The position numbers and the translations under genes are program-made. 64,000 nt of DNA from contig CAKZSV010000007.1 of assembly GCA_937921485.1 (NCBI GenBank), forward strand, positions 124,001-188,000. Reading direction: 5' to 3'. Under the pieces are notes generated by a model. The model worked only from the letters and a program-made list of their open reading frames with translations. It had not been told where the DNA came from and did not search any database. Below, in pieces: positions 53,173-62,794 of the stretch. Every line of letters begins with the position of its first letter. Position 1 is the stretch's first letter. This stretch comes from an uncultured bacterium (GTDB taxonomy: Bacteria; Spirochaetota; UBA4802; JAGODF01).

Positions 53173-54111
53173 TCATCCGGTGCCGGAATCAATTCTCTTA
53201 TAAAAAAGTGATGCGATTCTGAAATATATTGTCATGGGGAATGCAATCAACACCGATGCCGCCAGCGCATACGAAACAGTAACGACTACTTTAATCATAT
53301 CGACATAATCAAAAATCCTGCTGCCGTAGTCCATGAACGCGCCAATGGGATCCGGCGAGGGAGTGATTTTCCGGATGATGTCAACTGCAAAGGAGCTGAG
53401 CGCAAGGTTTTGTATGTTGCGCGGATACGCAGCATTAATTTTCCATTGTATTGCCGCAGTAATGCCGAGCGCATACCGCGTAAGATAATACATTATTGTC
53501 ACCGCAAGGATGAAAGCTGATATTGAAATTAAAAGATACAGGAGCACGTCGATCCAGTGGTATTTCAACATTGGCAGAAGATTTTTTCGAAGGTCCGTAA
53601 AAGAAGCGGAGCGCAGCACAAGCGGCGGCAGAAGCGCAATGATAGCAATAAAAAAGAGCACACACAAAATATTGCAAAAATATAAAATGCCGCTGAGAAT
53701 ACTCATGAGTACAGGGCCGGCGTACGGTATCATCCCAAGAAAGGACAGCGCGGATTGCAGAAAAACAAATACGTACACGAGCAGACTCACTATCAGCACC
53801 GTTCCGATAATGAGATAGGATTTTTTGCTGATACGCAGAACAAGCGATACGATGGTTTCATGTTCAGGCGATGCCGTTGTTGCGTTGTAAACGGCAGAAA
53901 AAGCGGCAAGCACGGATGAAAGCGCAAGGAGAAGACCCATAGCTTGAACAATAGTCCGAAGCACACTCCCCGCATAAATAAAAGAAGAAATAAATACTGC
54001 TATGGTGAAGAGCAGCATTCCGAACACAAGAAAAATCCATGTGAGTATAAAGGATTTTTTTAACACGTTGAACCCGAAACCGCGAATCAATTCCTGAAAG
54101 AAAATATCCAT
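53173..54111 (-). CDS. Multi-helix membrane protein, unknown
   Basis: A 312-residue integral membrane protein with about six predicted helices (about 20-48, 55-78, 98-125, 135-165, 190-220 and 270-300) and no recognised family. The ATG at 54111 is preferred over GTG 54117. Downstream of SDR gene, on the same strand; function unknown. Confidence 0.65.
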   Translation of the reverse strand: MDIFFQELIRGFGFNVLKKSFILTWIFLVFGMLLFTIAVFISSFIYAGSVLRTIVQAMGLLLALSSVLAAFSAVYNATTASPEHETIVSLVLRISKKSYLIIGTVLIVSLLVYVFVFLQSALSFLGMIPYAGPVLMSILSGILYFCNILCVLFFIAIIALLPPLVLRSASFTDLRKNLLPMLKYHWIDVLLYLLISISAFILAVTIMYYLTRYALGITAAIQWKINAAYPRNIQNLALSSFAVDIIRKITPSPDPIGAFMDYGSRIFDYVDMIKVVVTVSYALAASVLIAFPMTIYFRIASLFYKRIDSGTG

Positions 54112-54250
54112 ATGCACCGCCTTGATTTCATTCAGATTCTAAGGAACGATTGGGCATGTCAAGAAAAAACTCTTATTGACGTAAAAAAGCGATGCACATC
54201 AGATGTGCATGTATTTTTTTTATCATTTCGAATCGGATGATGGATACCGC

Positions 54251-54970
54251 ATGCCTTTGTTTCGAATCATACTGTTTCAGAATCCCCTCGGCGAAAGGGT
54301 TACGAAAACCCAGTGCGAAGAAATGATGGCGTTCGAACCGCACTTCGTGTGTTTCCCGGAATATTATTTCGCAAACCGGAGGCTGGGCAATCACGGACAG
54401 ACGCAGAAGAACCAGGAGCGGCAATTGCGCTACATAAAGCTTCTTTCAAAGAAATTGAACACTACCATCATTGGCGGGACGATGCCGGAGCTTTCGGATG
54501 ATGCGATGTACAATACCTGTTTTGTGTTTCACAATGGCAATTTGCTCGGATATTATCGGAAGCGGAATCTCTTCTTTGCGGAAGTTGGCAAAATCACTCC
54601 CGGAAATGAATGGAAAGTCTTTTCGGCACATGGCGTTACATTTGGCGTGTTAATCTGCGCGGATGTATTTTACGAGGAAAGTTTTCTCGCGATGAAGCGA
54701 CTGGGAGCGCGCATCATCTTTGTTCCCACTTTTTCGCTTCGCAAAGTGGAAACCATCGAGGAGAAAATTAAACGCGACAATGAAATTTTCGTGCGCGGAG
54801 CCGCTCTTTCGCAGGCGCTTGTCGTGAAGGTATGCGGAGTGCCCTCCCCCTACAAAGACTTCATTCACGCCCGAAGCCTGATCGCCGCACCCGGTGGGGT
54901 GCTCTACCGCGTCCGTCCCGATGAAGAGGAGAAGGCAATGATCATCAAGCAAGAGGTGATGGTATCGTAG
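54251..54970 (+). CDS. Nitrilase-superfamily carbon-nitrogen hydrolase
   Basis: A 239-residue CN-hydrolase with the complete Glu-Lys-Cys triad: Glu in CFPEYYF, Lys in YRKRNLF and Cys in LICADVFYEE. It cleaves amides or nitriles of unknown kind. I start at ATG 54251 because GGATGATGG is upstream and the protein begins with the conserved strand (RIILFQNPLGE); the longer frame from 54203 adds an unrelated N-terminus. Confidence 0.85.
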   Translation: MPLFRIILFQNPLGERVTKTQCEEMMAFEPHFVCFPEYYFANRRLGNHGQTQKNQERQLRYIKLLSKKLNTTIIGGTMPELSDDAMYNTCFVFHNGNLLGYYRKRNLFFAEVGKITPGNEWKVFSAHGVTFGVLICADVFYEESFLAMKRLGARIIFVPTFSLRKVETIEEKIKRDNEIFVRGAALSQALVVKVCGVPSPYKDFIHARSLIAAPGGVLYRVRPDEEEKAMIIKQEVMVS

Positions 54971-54974
54971 TGCT

Positions 54975-56174
54975 TCATTTACTAATTTCTATTTCTCTGC
55001 CCTTTAGATATGGGGTACCTGCGGTAATGACATCCATAAAAAGCCCCTTCACGACAACCATGTCGCCGTTTTTAATGGTTTCGCCGCATTGTTCACAGTA
55101 CACCTCCGCCATGCCGGTAAATTGGTCAGTCGCGCGGTAGTCAACCAGCAGATTAAAAACAATAGCGGTTTGCCTTTTTTTGACATTTGCGGATTTACCC
55201 TTCCATTGTAACGAGTATCCCCCGTAAAGATGCGGATTTTTCATTATTTCGGAGTAAGAAATCTCCTCCCACTGTCGATCTTCAATGGCGATGATGAAAC
55301 GCTTGAGAAACGATGCGCGTTCCCGCACGGACATATTCGCATTGCTGTGTATGATTTTATTTATTTTTTTCAAAGCTTCGTTCAAACGGCCGCTTTTTAT
55401 GAGCTGTTTGGATGCTCTGAAGTCTTCCTGAAGTGATTCGGAATTGTAATAATATTCAGGCTGTTTTTTCTTTGTAATTCTTTCGATAAGATCGAACCCG
55501 GAGCCATCTAAGGTTACCTGTTCTATTTCATCAAAGCGGGTATGAAATGCAAGCTCAGCTTTCGAGCATTGCACGCGCGTGCCGCGTAATGAAAAAAAAG
55601 CGATTACGGCAATAAAAATCAACGATGTGATTATAAAAATAAATCTTTTAACTCTTTTTGAAAAATAATTTTTTTCAAATAACGTTGGTGATTTCCGCGA
55701 TATTTTTATCGCTTTCGGCGACGAAAATCGTTCGAAGAGCTTCCGGTTCGGTTTTGCAAGGGCAACAAAATCATCAATCCTTGCATTGCGCTGGAATTCC
55801 TCAAAATTTTTCACGCGCCGAAGTCGCGCAAGGGATTTTACAAGGATACGGTCTGATGGGATTTTTGCCAGAAGCTCTCCATAATATAAAAGCGCGCTTT
55901 CAAAATCAGGTGCGGCTTTCAGGTATAGAAATGCTTTAAGCTGATTGTAGAGTGGATACTGCGGCGCGATGGAGCCGGCTTTCGACATAAGCTCTTCAAC
56001 TCTTGCGAATTTATTAAGCTGAAGGCATGCCATCGCACAGAGGATGATGCTGTAGGGATCTCTCGTTGATGAAAGCGCCGGGGAATCTAAAAGTGCCAGC
56101 ACCTCAAGAAACCGGCCTTTTCTATACGCCTTGTATGCTTCATATACTACGGAACTGGCTGCATCACCCTGCAC
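54975..56174 (-). CDS. TPR protein with internal membrane helix
   Basis: A 399-residue protein: N-terminal TPR-like repeats (about 5-130), a Lys/Arg-rich linker, one membrane helix at about 178-197, then a C-terminal domain with SGRLNEALKKINKIIH and CEQCGETIKNGDMVVV, the latter recalling an OB/SH3-like module. Start is GTG at 56174. Type of family typical of spirochaetes; role unknown. Confidence 0.6.
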   Translation of the reverse strand: MQGDAASSVVYEAYKAYRKGRFLEVLALLDSPALSSTRDPYSIILCAMACLQLNKFARVEELMSKAGSIAPQYPLYNQLKAFLYLKAAPDFESALLYYGELLAKIPSDRILVKSLARLRRVKNFEEFQRNARIDDFVALAKPNRKLFERFSSPKAIKISRKSPTLFEKNYFSKRVKRFIFIITSLIFIAVIAFFSLRGTRVQCSKAELAFHTRFDEIEQVTLDGSGFDLIERITKKKQPEYYYNSESLQEDFRASKQLIKSGRLNEALKKINKIIHSNANMSVRERASFLKRFIIAIEDRQWEEISYSEIMKNPHLYGGYSLQWKGKSANVKKRQTAIVFNLLVDYRATDQFTGMAEVYCEQCGETIKNGDMVVVKGLFMDVITAGTPYLKGREIEISK

Positions 56175-56180
56175 CGGACG

Positions 56181-56411
56181 CTACTCCGCATCTCTGTTTG
56201 TGAAAAAACGAATGAATGCCTCTGTCACGGAAATATCTTCATCGCGGCTTTTGCCGATGATAAATCCGATAAAAACCAGCAATACCACTATAATTGTCTT
56301 AACGATGCCGAGCGTAAATATCATTATTCCAACTATCAGCCCAATGCACGAGCCGATTGTTTTTCCGGGGTTACTATTGATGAGATCCTTGATGTACGTA
56401 AGGAAATCCAT
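56181..56411 (-). CDS. DUF2273 small membrane protein
   Basis: A 76-residue protein with two membrane helices, NPGKTIGSCIGLIVGIM then VVLLVFIGFIIGK, the pattern of DUF2273 proteins. Such proteins often accompany alkaline-shock (Asp23) genes; none is seen here. It starts 1 nt after the efp stop and ends 6 nt before the TPR gene, so it sits in an efp operon. Confidence 0.75.
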   Translation of the reverse strand: MDFLTYIKDLINSNPGKTIGSCIGLIVGIMIFTLGIVKTIIVVLLVFIGFIIGKSRDEDISVTEAFIRFFTNRDAE

Positions 56412-56412
56412 G

Positions 56413-56976
56413 TTATTTCTTAACCCTTTCAACGTACTCGCCGGTTCTCGTATCAATCTTAATGGTATCTCCCTGATTGATGAAAAGCGGGACTTTTACC
56501 TCCGCTCCGGTTTCCAGTTTGACAGGTTTTGTGACATTGGTAGCGGTATCGCCTCTCACTCCGGGTTCAGCATAGACCACTTTGAGTTCAACGAAAGTCG
56601 GCGGCTCAATCGAGATGGGTTTCCCTTCGTAAAATGATATGGAAACCGTGTCGCTTTCCCGTATATAATTGAGAATATCGCCCACGTACTCCTTTGAAAC
56701 CGATTCCTGCTCATAGGATTCCGTGTCCATGAACACCAGCGCATCGCCCTCATCGTACAGGTACTGCATCTGCTTGCTTTCGATGCGCACATCTTCGACT
56801 TTTTCACCGCCTTTGAATGTCTTGTCGATGATGGAACCCCGGGTGAGAGATTTGAGCTTGGACCTCACGAACGCTCCGCCGCGCGCAGGCTTCACATGCT
56901 GATATTCAAGTACGGAATAAATATCACCATCAACTTTGATGACCATGCCCCTTTTAAAATCATTGACCGATACCAT
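56413..56976 (-). CDS. efp: Elongation factor P
   Basis: A 187-residue EF-P: KOW-like N-domain with HVKPARGGAFVR, and two OB domains (YVGDILNYIRESD, VELKVVYAEPGVRGDT and the end IDTRTGEYVERV). EF-P helps ribosomes through poly-proline stretches. The modification-loop residue is Arg32 rather than the E. coli Lys34; Arg-type EF-P are modified by rhamnosylation (EarP) or not at all. An AAGGAG site sits before two ATGs (56979 and 56976) and the second has the better spacing. Confidence 0.94.
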   Translation of the reverse strand: MVSVNDFKRGMVIKVDGDIYSVLEYQHVKPARGGAFVRSKLKSLTRGSIIDKTFKGGEKVEDVRIESKQMQYLYDEGDALVFMDTESYEQESVSKEYVGDILNYIRESDTVSISFYEGKPISIEPPTFVELKVVYAEPGVRGDTATNVTKPVKLETGAEVKVPLFINQGDTIKIDTRTGEYVERVKK

Positions 56977-57034
56977 CATCAACTCCTTATTCTCGCTTAT
57001 ATGACATAATCATATGAAATTGGATTCGCTTAAC

Positions 57035-58105
57035 TCACTCAATAACCACGATGTCTTTGGTGAATTTTGTCAACACTTCATGGCCTGTTTCTGTTACAAG
57101 CACCATATCTTCGATTCTCACACCGCCCTTTCCGGGAATATAAATGCCGGGTTCTATTGTTATCACCGTGTTTTTCGAAAGGCGGAATGTACTTCCAGTT
57201 CGCAGCGCGGGAATCTCATGAACATCGAGACCGACACCGTGGCCAAGCGAATGAGAGAACGACTCGCCAAAACCATGTTGCGCAATAATACCCCTCGCAA
57301 TTGTATCGAGCCGACCAGCACTTATTCCCGGCCGTACCGCATCAACTGCCGCCTGCTGCGCTTCCTGCACTATCGAATAGATGTGCCGCACCGTTTCGTC
57401 AATCGTCCCGATGAAAATGGTTCTTGTCAAGTCTGAATTATAGCCTTCGAGATGGCAGCCCATATCGATGAGAAGAACATCGCCGGGTTCTATTTTTTTA
57501 TGCATCGACGTAGCATAGTGAGGCATGGAGGAACCGCTGCCGGATGCAACGATGGTAGGAAACGAAGTGCCCGCACAGCCGTTGGCGCGATAGAAAACTT
57601 CAATTTCAGTAGCAACTTCCCATTCTGTAATGCCCGGCTTTATAAATCTTAGAAGATGTTCCATGCATCGGTCGGTGATATCTGCTGCTCTTCGTAACAT
57701 GGCTATTTCATGTTCGTCTTTGCGTATTCTCAGCGCGTTAACTGCATCTCCGCCGCGATGCAGCTTGATGCCTTTCAATGATTCAGCTAAAGAATAATAC
57801 ATGGAAAGGGTTATTGAATGTTCCTCCGCAAACATCGATTTTGTGCCGAGTCTTTTAAGCGTTTGCAGCAGGGTAGCGGGAAAACTGTCTTTTTGAAGCA
57901 CGAATGAAACAGAGTGCGGAAGTATTTTTTTCGCATATTCCTCATAGCGGGAATCGGAAATAAAGACAGCTCCTGTGCCGTGAACAAGCAAATAGCCGTA
58001 GGAACCTCTGAAGCCGGTCAAATAAAAAATATTGGGAAGGCTTGAAATGAGATACGGAAGTTTTTTCTCTTTCGCAAGAGCACGAATCAGTTTTTTAATT
58101 CTCAT
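57035..58105 (-). CDS. Xaa-Pro aminopeptidase-like M24 peptidase
   Basis: A 356-residue M24 peptidase with a creatinase-like N-domain and a pita-bread C-domain. All five metal ligands are present: Asp in LLIDMGC, Asp in YNSDLTRT, His in GHGVGLDVHE, Glu in ITIEPG and Glu in VRIEDM. It removes N-terminal residues before proline or cleaves Xaa-Pro dipeptides. Its start overlaps the upstream 201-residue protein (ATGA). Confidence 0.92.
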   Translation of the reverse strand: MRIKKLIRALAKEKKLPYLISSLPNIFYLTGFRGSYGYLLVHGTGAVFISDSRYEEYAKKILPHSVSFVLQKDSFPATLLQTLKRLGTKSMFAEEHSITLSMYYSLAESLKGIKLHRGGDAVNALRIRKDEHEIAMLRRAADITDRCMEHLLRFIKPGITEWEVATEIEVFYRANGCAGTSFPTIVASGSGSSMPHYATSMHKKIEPGDVLLIDMGCHLEGYNSDLTRTIFIGTIDETVRHIYSIVQEAQQAAVDAVRPGISAGRLDTIARGIIAQHGFGESFSHSLGHGVGLDVHEIPALRTGSTFRLSKNTVITIEPGIYIPGKGGVRIEDMVLVTETGHEVLTKFTKDIVVIE

Positions 58106-58707
58106 CGGCGTTGCATTTCGGTTTTTATTGTATTAATTGCTTTCTGCAATTTTACTACAATTTCATCGTTGTCTTCTGGATCGGCAAGGTCTTTATAGCG
58201 TTCCCGGTAATCCTTGATGAGCTCAAGCTTATCCTGAATGATTTTCAGCTTGATGTCCAGATAGCGGTCGCGCTGTTCGGATGTGGCAGTACCCGCCCGC
58301 ACCATGCTTCCGAGCATGAGCATTTCACGCAATAAAGCGGTGTGGCGCTCTATTTCTTCTTTATCGGTGCTGTTCGGATACCATATTGATTCCGGCAATT
58401 TTTCTTCTTTCTCGAGGCGCTCCGACAATACATTCAATTCGCTGCGATGCGGCCCCTCTTTGCTTTCTTCAACGGTTTCTTCATCTGTCTGTTCGTTCTT
58501 TTTTTCTGAAGAGCCGAAGAAGCCGTCAAGAAATCCCCAGAAAGAAGTACTTTCGCCTGTAACAGCGGGAGAGTGCCGCTCTTCAGCGGTGCGATGAAGT
58601 GAGTTATCTGGCGCGGAATCCCTGCAGGTACGAATAAACGCCGCGGCTACTATCACAGCAATAGCGACAATGATGATTTTGTTAAGTGTTGGCCGCATGG
58701 CGGACAT
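58102..58707 (-). CDS. Membrane-anchored acidic coiled-coil protein next to GspD
   Basis: A 201-residue protein with one N-terminal membrane helix (about 11-25), a Ser/Glu-rich linker (about 35-90, KNEQTDEETVEES) and a helical C-terminus (about 120-201). It abuts gspD (stop at 58102, gspD stop at 58708) and overlaps the peptidase gene, so all three may be co-transcribed. A role as GspC- or pilotin-like partner is conceivable but there is no domain match. Confidence 0.55.
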   Translation of the reverse strand: MSAMRPTLNKIIIVAIAVIVAAAFIRTCRDSAPDNSLHRTAEERHSPAVTGESTSFWGFLDGFFGSSEKKNEQTDEETVEESKEGPHRSELNVLSERLEKEEKLPESIWYPNSTDKEEIERHTALLREMLMLGSMVRAGTATSEQRDRYLDIKLKIIQDKLELIKDYRERYKDLADPEDNDEIVVKLQKAINTIKTEMQRR

Positions 58708-60765
58708 TTATTTTCGCAAGAACTTAAGCCGCCGCTGCTGCTCTTTTTTCTTATCGGTGAGCACATCAAGTTTTTCCTGTTTGGTCACGATATACGGCGT
58801 GATGAACACAAGCAGATTGGTTTTGCTGTCTGAAACAGAATGCCTTTTAAAGAGGTTCCCTAAAAGGGGAATGTCTCCTAATATCGGGATATACGTTTCC
58901 GTTCGGCTTTTGCTGTTGCGTATAAGACCGCCTACCACAATGGTTTTGCCATCGCCGACAGTCACTTTGGTTTTGAAATCTCTACGACCGAGTTTCGGAG
59001 GAATGACGCCGCCCTTCTCGAGCACGGTCGTTTCGCCTAACACTGAATTGACCTCGAGAAAAAGGTCCAGTGTGATCGAAGCTTTGTTGGTGATGTGCGG
59101 TTTGCATTTGAGCTTAACACCCACGGATTTATACTCAAAGGTATAAAACTGCGTGCCGGTATCGCTGATGCGATTGTTGGTGGGAACGGGAATTTCTTCA
59201 CCGACATTGATTTCGGACTCGTTATTGTCGATGGCAAGTACCTGCGGCGTGGAGAGAACATTGAAATTTCTGTCGGAAGCCGAAGCGTTTAAAAGCGCAT
59301 ACCCCAAAATCGATTTGTCGGCAAGATATCCAAGCTGAAAACCAGTGCCGAGAGGCACGGCAAGCGTTTTTCCGGAAAGGCCTGACGGCACGGTGAAGTT
59401 GGGAACAGATCCTGTGATATTCGATGTGCCCGCGATGTGACTTCCCCACTGGTTGCCGAGCATCCAGTCGATGCCGAATCCCCATCCGCTGTCGGCGGAT
59501 ACTTCAACGATAAGCGATTCTATGTACACCTGTTCGCGGACGATATCGAGTTCTTTAATGACGCGCTTAATTTCATTGTATTCTTCGGGCAATGCGGCAA
59601 TGATGAGCGAATTTGTTTCTTTGTTGGCGATAATCGACAGCTTGCCCTTCGGCTGGGCTGCCTTTGCCTGCGGGGTGGATTCTTTTATGTCTTTTGCTTT
59701 TGCCGCGGTTTTCTTTTTGGGTTGTGGCGACTCCGGCAGCGGAGAGGTGTCGATCATTGCTGTCTCAGAAAACGGAACCCTTGAAAGCACGGAAGCAAGT
59801 TCGCTGGCATCGGCATTTTCAAGATGTACCACATGGATTCTTCCTGTCGGCTTTTTTTCTTTCTCTCCAGCTGGCAATTCTTCAGTGATTTCTTGAATTG
59901 CGCGATCCAGAGATTTTGCAACAGAAATCAGGCTGTTTACCTCTTCCGAGGCGCCGCGCAGAATGAGCATATTTTCCGGCTTGTACGCGATGAGGTCGGA
60001 ATCTTTTGATTTGAGGCTTTGCAAAACATTTTTTATTTCATTAACATCGGCGTTCTGCAGAGGGTGAAGATAGGTGACGATTTCACCAGACGGCACTGTC
60101 TTTCGCTCCTCTTCGGTTATCACTTTGAATGAACCCTGAATTGCTTCTTTCATGGGTACGATTTTGATGTAATGCTCGGTTTCAACCATCGCGAATCCGC
60201 GCAGCTCAAGAACTGTTCTGACTACATCAACGAGATTCTCTATGGGAATTTTTTTGCTGGATGTGATGGTGATTTTCCCGCGCACCTTATCATCGATAAT
60301 GATGTTCTTCCTGGTCACATTTCCAAGAGTAGTAAGTACTTCGGAAAGCTCGGCGTTGTTGAAATTTAGCAGAACACCGCGTATCACGCCTTTTTTATCG
60401 TCTTTCTGCGCGCCTTTTTGCGCCTTGCCCTTGCCGGGTTTATCGTCGATTTCAATGACAATTTTCGGAGCGGAGCTTTCCTGCTTCTGGGGCTCTGGCT
60501 TTGCTTCTTGAGAAGGCTCTTCTTTTTTTTCAATTATTATTGCCGGAGCTCCCTGTTTCGTTTCCGATTTCAGGGACTCTTTATCTTTCTTTTCATCACG
60601 TTCGACTTCAGGATTTTGCGCAAAAAAGACACCGGCTCCGGTTATTGGCAATTGTTCATTTTTTCCGGCGAAAATCTGAATGCTCAACAGAACCACAAAG
60701 ATAATCACGCACATTGGGATGATGTATGATGAAAAGCTTTTAATTTTACGAAGATGGCGACTCAT
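58708..60765 (-). CDS. gspD: Type II secretion system secretin GspD
   Basis: A 685-residue secretin: N-terminal signal/membrane segment (about 10-34), linker rich in Lys/Glu, N0 (about 125-205, FNNAELSEVLTTLGNVTRKN), N1 (about 215-280), N2 (about 300-400, including a Pro/Lys-rich insert) and the secretin core with VLSTPQVLAIDNNESEINVG, TFEYKSVGVKLKC and VVGGLIRNSKS plus PILGDIPLLGNLFK. It forms the outer-membrane pore for folded proteins. No other gsp gene is in the window, so either the system is scattered or the secretin serves another pathway. GAGGT lies upstream of ATG 60765. Confidence 0.93.
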   Translation of the reverse strand: MSRHLRKIKSFSSYIIPMCVIIFVVLLSIQIFAGKNEQLPITGAGVFFAQNPEVERDEKKDKESLKSETKQGAPAIIIEKKEEPSQEAKPEPQKQESSAPKIVIEIDDKPGKGKAQKGAQKDDKKGVIRGVLLNFNNAELSEVLTTLGNVTRKNIIIDDKVRGKITITSSKKIPIENLVDVVRTVLELRGFAMVETEHYIKIVPMKEAIQGSFKVITEEERKTVPSGEIVTYLHPLQNADVNEIKNVLQSLKSKDSDLIAYKPENMLILRGASEEVNSLISVAKSLDRAIQEITEELPAGEKEKKPTGRIHVVHLENADASELASVLSRVPFSETAMIDTSPLPESPQPKKKTAAKAKDIKESTPQAKAAQPKGKLSIIANKETNSLIIAALPEEYNEIKRVIKELDIVREQVYIESLIVEVSADSGWGFGIDWMLGNQWGSHIAGTSNITGSVPNFTVPSGLSGKTLAVPLGTGFQLGYLADKSILGYALLNASASDRNFNVLSTPQVLAIDNNESEINVGEEIPVPTNNRISDTGTQFYTFEYKSVGVKLKCKPHITNKASITLDLFLEVNSVLGETTVLEKGGVIPPKLGRRDFKTKVTVGDGKTIVVGGLIRNSKSRTETYIPILGDIPLLGNLFKRHSVSDSKTNLLVFITPYIVTKQEKLDVLTDKKKEQQRRLKFLRK

Positions 60766-60832
60766 CGTATAAACCTCGGGATATTATTTCAGCAGCTGTG
60801 GCTTTATTTCCTTCATGTGATACATAATGTCC

Positions 60833-60862
60833 ATTATTGCAATAATATTTATGAAATGTCAA
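60833..60862 (-). promoter_or_regulatory. Promoter of gspD
   Basis: On the minus strand TTGACA (60857-60862) with 18-bp spacing and AATAAT (60833-60838), a near-consensus sigma70 promoter; the leader to the gspD start is about 60 nt. Confidence 0.6.
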
Positions 60863-60949
60863 TTACACAAATGACAAATTATTAATAAAATGATATGTAT
60901 CGGATGGATAAAGCAATCACCTCATACATATCGAGGCATCTATCTGCAT

Positions 60950-61480
60950 TCAGAAAAGATACGCCGCATCTTCTTCCCCGTCAGTTTCCTTCAGGCAGAG
61001 CCGAACGGTATCCGTAACTTCTGTTTTTATGGTAAAACCGCAATAATCCGGCTGAATGGGCAGTTCCCGATTGCCGCGGTCTATAAGCACGAAGAGCCGT
61101 ATCGTTTGGGGACGCCCGAAACTCATGAGCGATTCGAGGGCCGCTTTAATGGTGCGGCCGGTATAGATGACGTCATCAACCAGAAGAATGGTCATTTTTT
61201 CAATATCAAACGGTATGCGGGTTTCCTTTATCACCGGCAGCACCCCACGTTTTGAAAGATCATCGCGGTAGAAGGTAATATCGAGAACGCCGAAAGGCAC
61301 TTTTATCCCCGATTCTCTTTCAACACGCGCGCGAATCCTTTCCGCAAGCGTAACGCCGCGGGTCTGAATGCCGACAATCGCAAGCGAATTGAGATCAGCG
61401 CTGTTTTTGCATATTTTGCGCGAGGTCTCTTCAATTACTCGATCTATATGGGCTGCGTCCAATATCTTTTTCCCGGTCAT
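60950..61480 (-). CDS. pyrR: PyrR, pyrimidine operon regulator / uracil phosphoribosyltransferase
   Basis: A 176-residue PyrR: VGIQTRGVTLAERI, DITFYRDDL and the PRPP loop ILLVDDVIYTGRTIKAALE. It binds mRNA of pyr genes in response to UMP and has uracil phosphoribosyltransferase activity. No pyr operon is linked here, so its targets are elsewhere. CAGGGA precedes the ATG. Confidence 0.92.
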   Translation of the reverse strand: MTGKKILDAAHIDRVIEETSRKICKNSADLNSLAIVGIQTRGVTLAERIRARVERESGIKVPFGVLDITFYRDDLSKRGVLPVIKETRIPFDIEKMTILLVDDVIYTGRTIKAALESLMSFGRPQTIRLFVLIDRGNRELPIQPDYCGFTIKTEVTDTVRLCLKETDGEEDAAYLF

Positions 61481-61650
61481 TAATGTATCCCTGGCAATGG
61501 TCTTTTTACCTGTTGTTAATCACAATAATCGGCATATTTGATTATCGGCATCTGATATGCCGCGTGAAAATCATTTTGCATACCGCTGATTACCCGATAT
61601 AGCAATGTTTTGTGTCAAATCAAATTCTGCGATGGGGAAAGGCATATTCT

Positions 61651-62265
61651 TCACATATTTGAACGCCTGCCGCTGTATATCGGAAATCTGGAATACACGC
61701 AGCCGCAATACCGCTGACGGTAAAAATTTTCAGCACGGGAAATTTCAAGGGATTTGCGAAAACCGTCGTTTTTCTTGAAATCAGCAACAAGGAACGATAT
61801 TCCATATTCTTTCGAAAGGCCGAGGCCAATTTCATTGATCATTTTCGCATCTTTATGGGGGCTTATGGTGAGCGTGGTACCGACAGTCTCAATTGATTCC
61901 TCTTTCGCTTTTTCAAATGTTTTCCGAAGCCGCAGCGTGATGCAACGCCGACATCGCTCCGATCGCTCGCCACGAAAGCGCTCTGTTTTCACGCAATCGA
62001 ACCACCGACGTGCATCGTAATCGCCTTCTATTATACTGAAGCTTTTTGAAGCTGCATATCGTAATAGCTCCTGCCGTCGTATTTCATATTCTTTCCCGGG
62101 ATGTATGTTGGGATTATAGAAGAAAGCCGTGATGGAATATTCCTTTTTTAGCAGAGAAATAACATAACCCGCACAGGGGGCACAGCAGGTATGGAGCAAT
62201 ATTTTTTTCAACGCAGATGGCTCAATACGCGGAATCGAGGAGGTATTTGCATATAAACTCGCCAA
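61651..62265 (-). CDS. queH: Epoxyqueuosine reductase QueH
   Basis: A 204-residue QueH (DUF208-type) protein: HTCCAPCAGYV, ERCRRCITLRL and QRYCGCVYS give the cysteines that hold the Fe-S cluster and second metal site. It reduces epoxyqueuosine to queuosine in tRNA. The start looks like TTG at 62265, overlapping the upstream gene by 44 bases; TTG 62211 is an alternative that leaves the family domain intact. Neither has a good ribosome-binding site. Confidence 0.9.
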   Translation of the reverse strand: MASLYANTSSIPRIEPSALKKILLHTCCAPCAGYVISLLKKEYSITAFFYNPNIHPGKEYEIRRQELLRYAASKSFSIIEGDYDARRWFDCVKTERFRGERSERCRRCITLRLRKTFEKAKEESIETVGTTLTISPHKDAKMINEIGLGLSKEYGISFLVADFKKNDGFRKSLEISRAENFYRQRYCGCVYSRFPIYSGRRSNM

Positions 62266-62599
62266 GCGACCTGGCCTTCGCAGGTTCGCTCTTGCTGTCC
62301 AGCCACAAGAGGAGTTCGGTACTCACTCCTTTCGGAGAATGATATTCATGATGTATGATGTACTTCGCGATTTCAAATTTCAAATCCTCGAAAATCCTTT
62401 CGGCCAGCGCAAGATTTGACGGGGATGAGCCGAGATACTGGCTGATCGCGCATATAAGCTCATGCTTCTGAGATTCTTTGAGGGCTTTTCTGCATGTTTC
62501 ATACACGGGTGATTCGCTCATCACGACATTGTCCGCATACAGAAGGCCGCCTTCTTTTGCATTTGCACTTCTTTTTACCTTTGCAGATTGACCGGGCAT
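62222..62599 (-). CDS. Hypothetical cytoplasmic protein
   Basis: A 125-residue, mostly helical protein with no recognised motif. It is transcribed toward queH and overlaps its 5' end. The promoter at 62650-62678 belongs to it. No function can be offered. Confidence 0.55.
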   Translation of the reverse strand: MPGQSAKVKRSANAKEGGLLYADNVVMSESPVYETCRKALKESQKHELICAISQYLGSSPSNLALAERIFEDLKFEIAKYIIHHEYHSPKGVSTELLLWLDSKSEPAKARSLGEFICKYLLDSAY

Positions 62600-62649
62600 T
62601 TTAAAAAAACCGACTAAGAATTAAAGAAATTTGTGATATTAATACATGT

Positions 62650-62678
62650 AATATATATAAAATTATTTACAACGTCAA
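62650..62678 (-). promoter_or_regulatory. Promoter for 62222-62599 and queH
   Basis: On the minus strand TTGACG (62673-62678), 17-bp spacer and TATATT (62650-62655) make a good sigma70-type promoter, with about 45 nt of leader to the ATG at 62599. Confidence 0.6.
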
Positions 62679-62794
62679 GGTAAATGAACATATTTTTTTG
62701 TTTTGAAGTAATTTTTTATGATTTTTTATATTTTCATTTTAAAGAAGTTCTTATAGTATGCCATGCTGGTATAAATACCAATCCGGGAAGCATA

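Noticed and set aside
59437..59896. Plus-strand ORFs antisense to gspD
   Set aside because: Antisense to the Pro/Lys-rich insert of GspD; low-complexity reverse frames.
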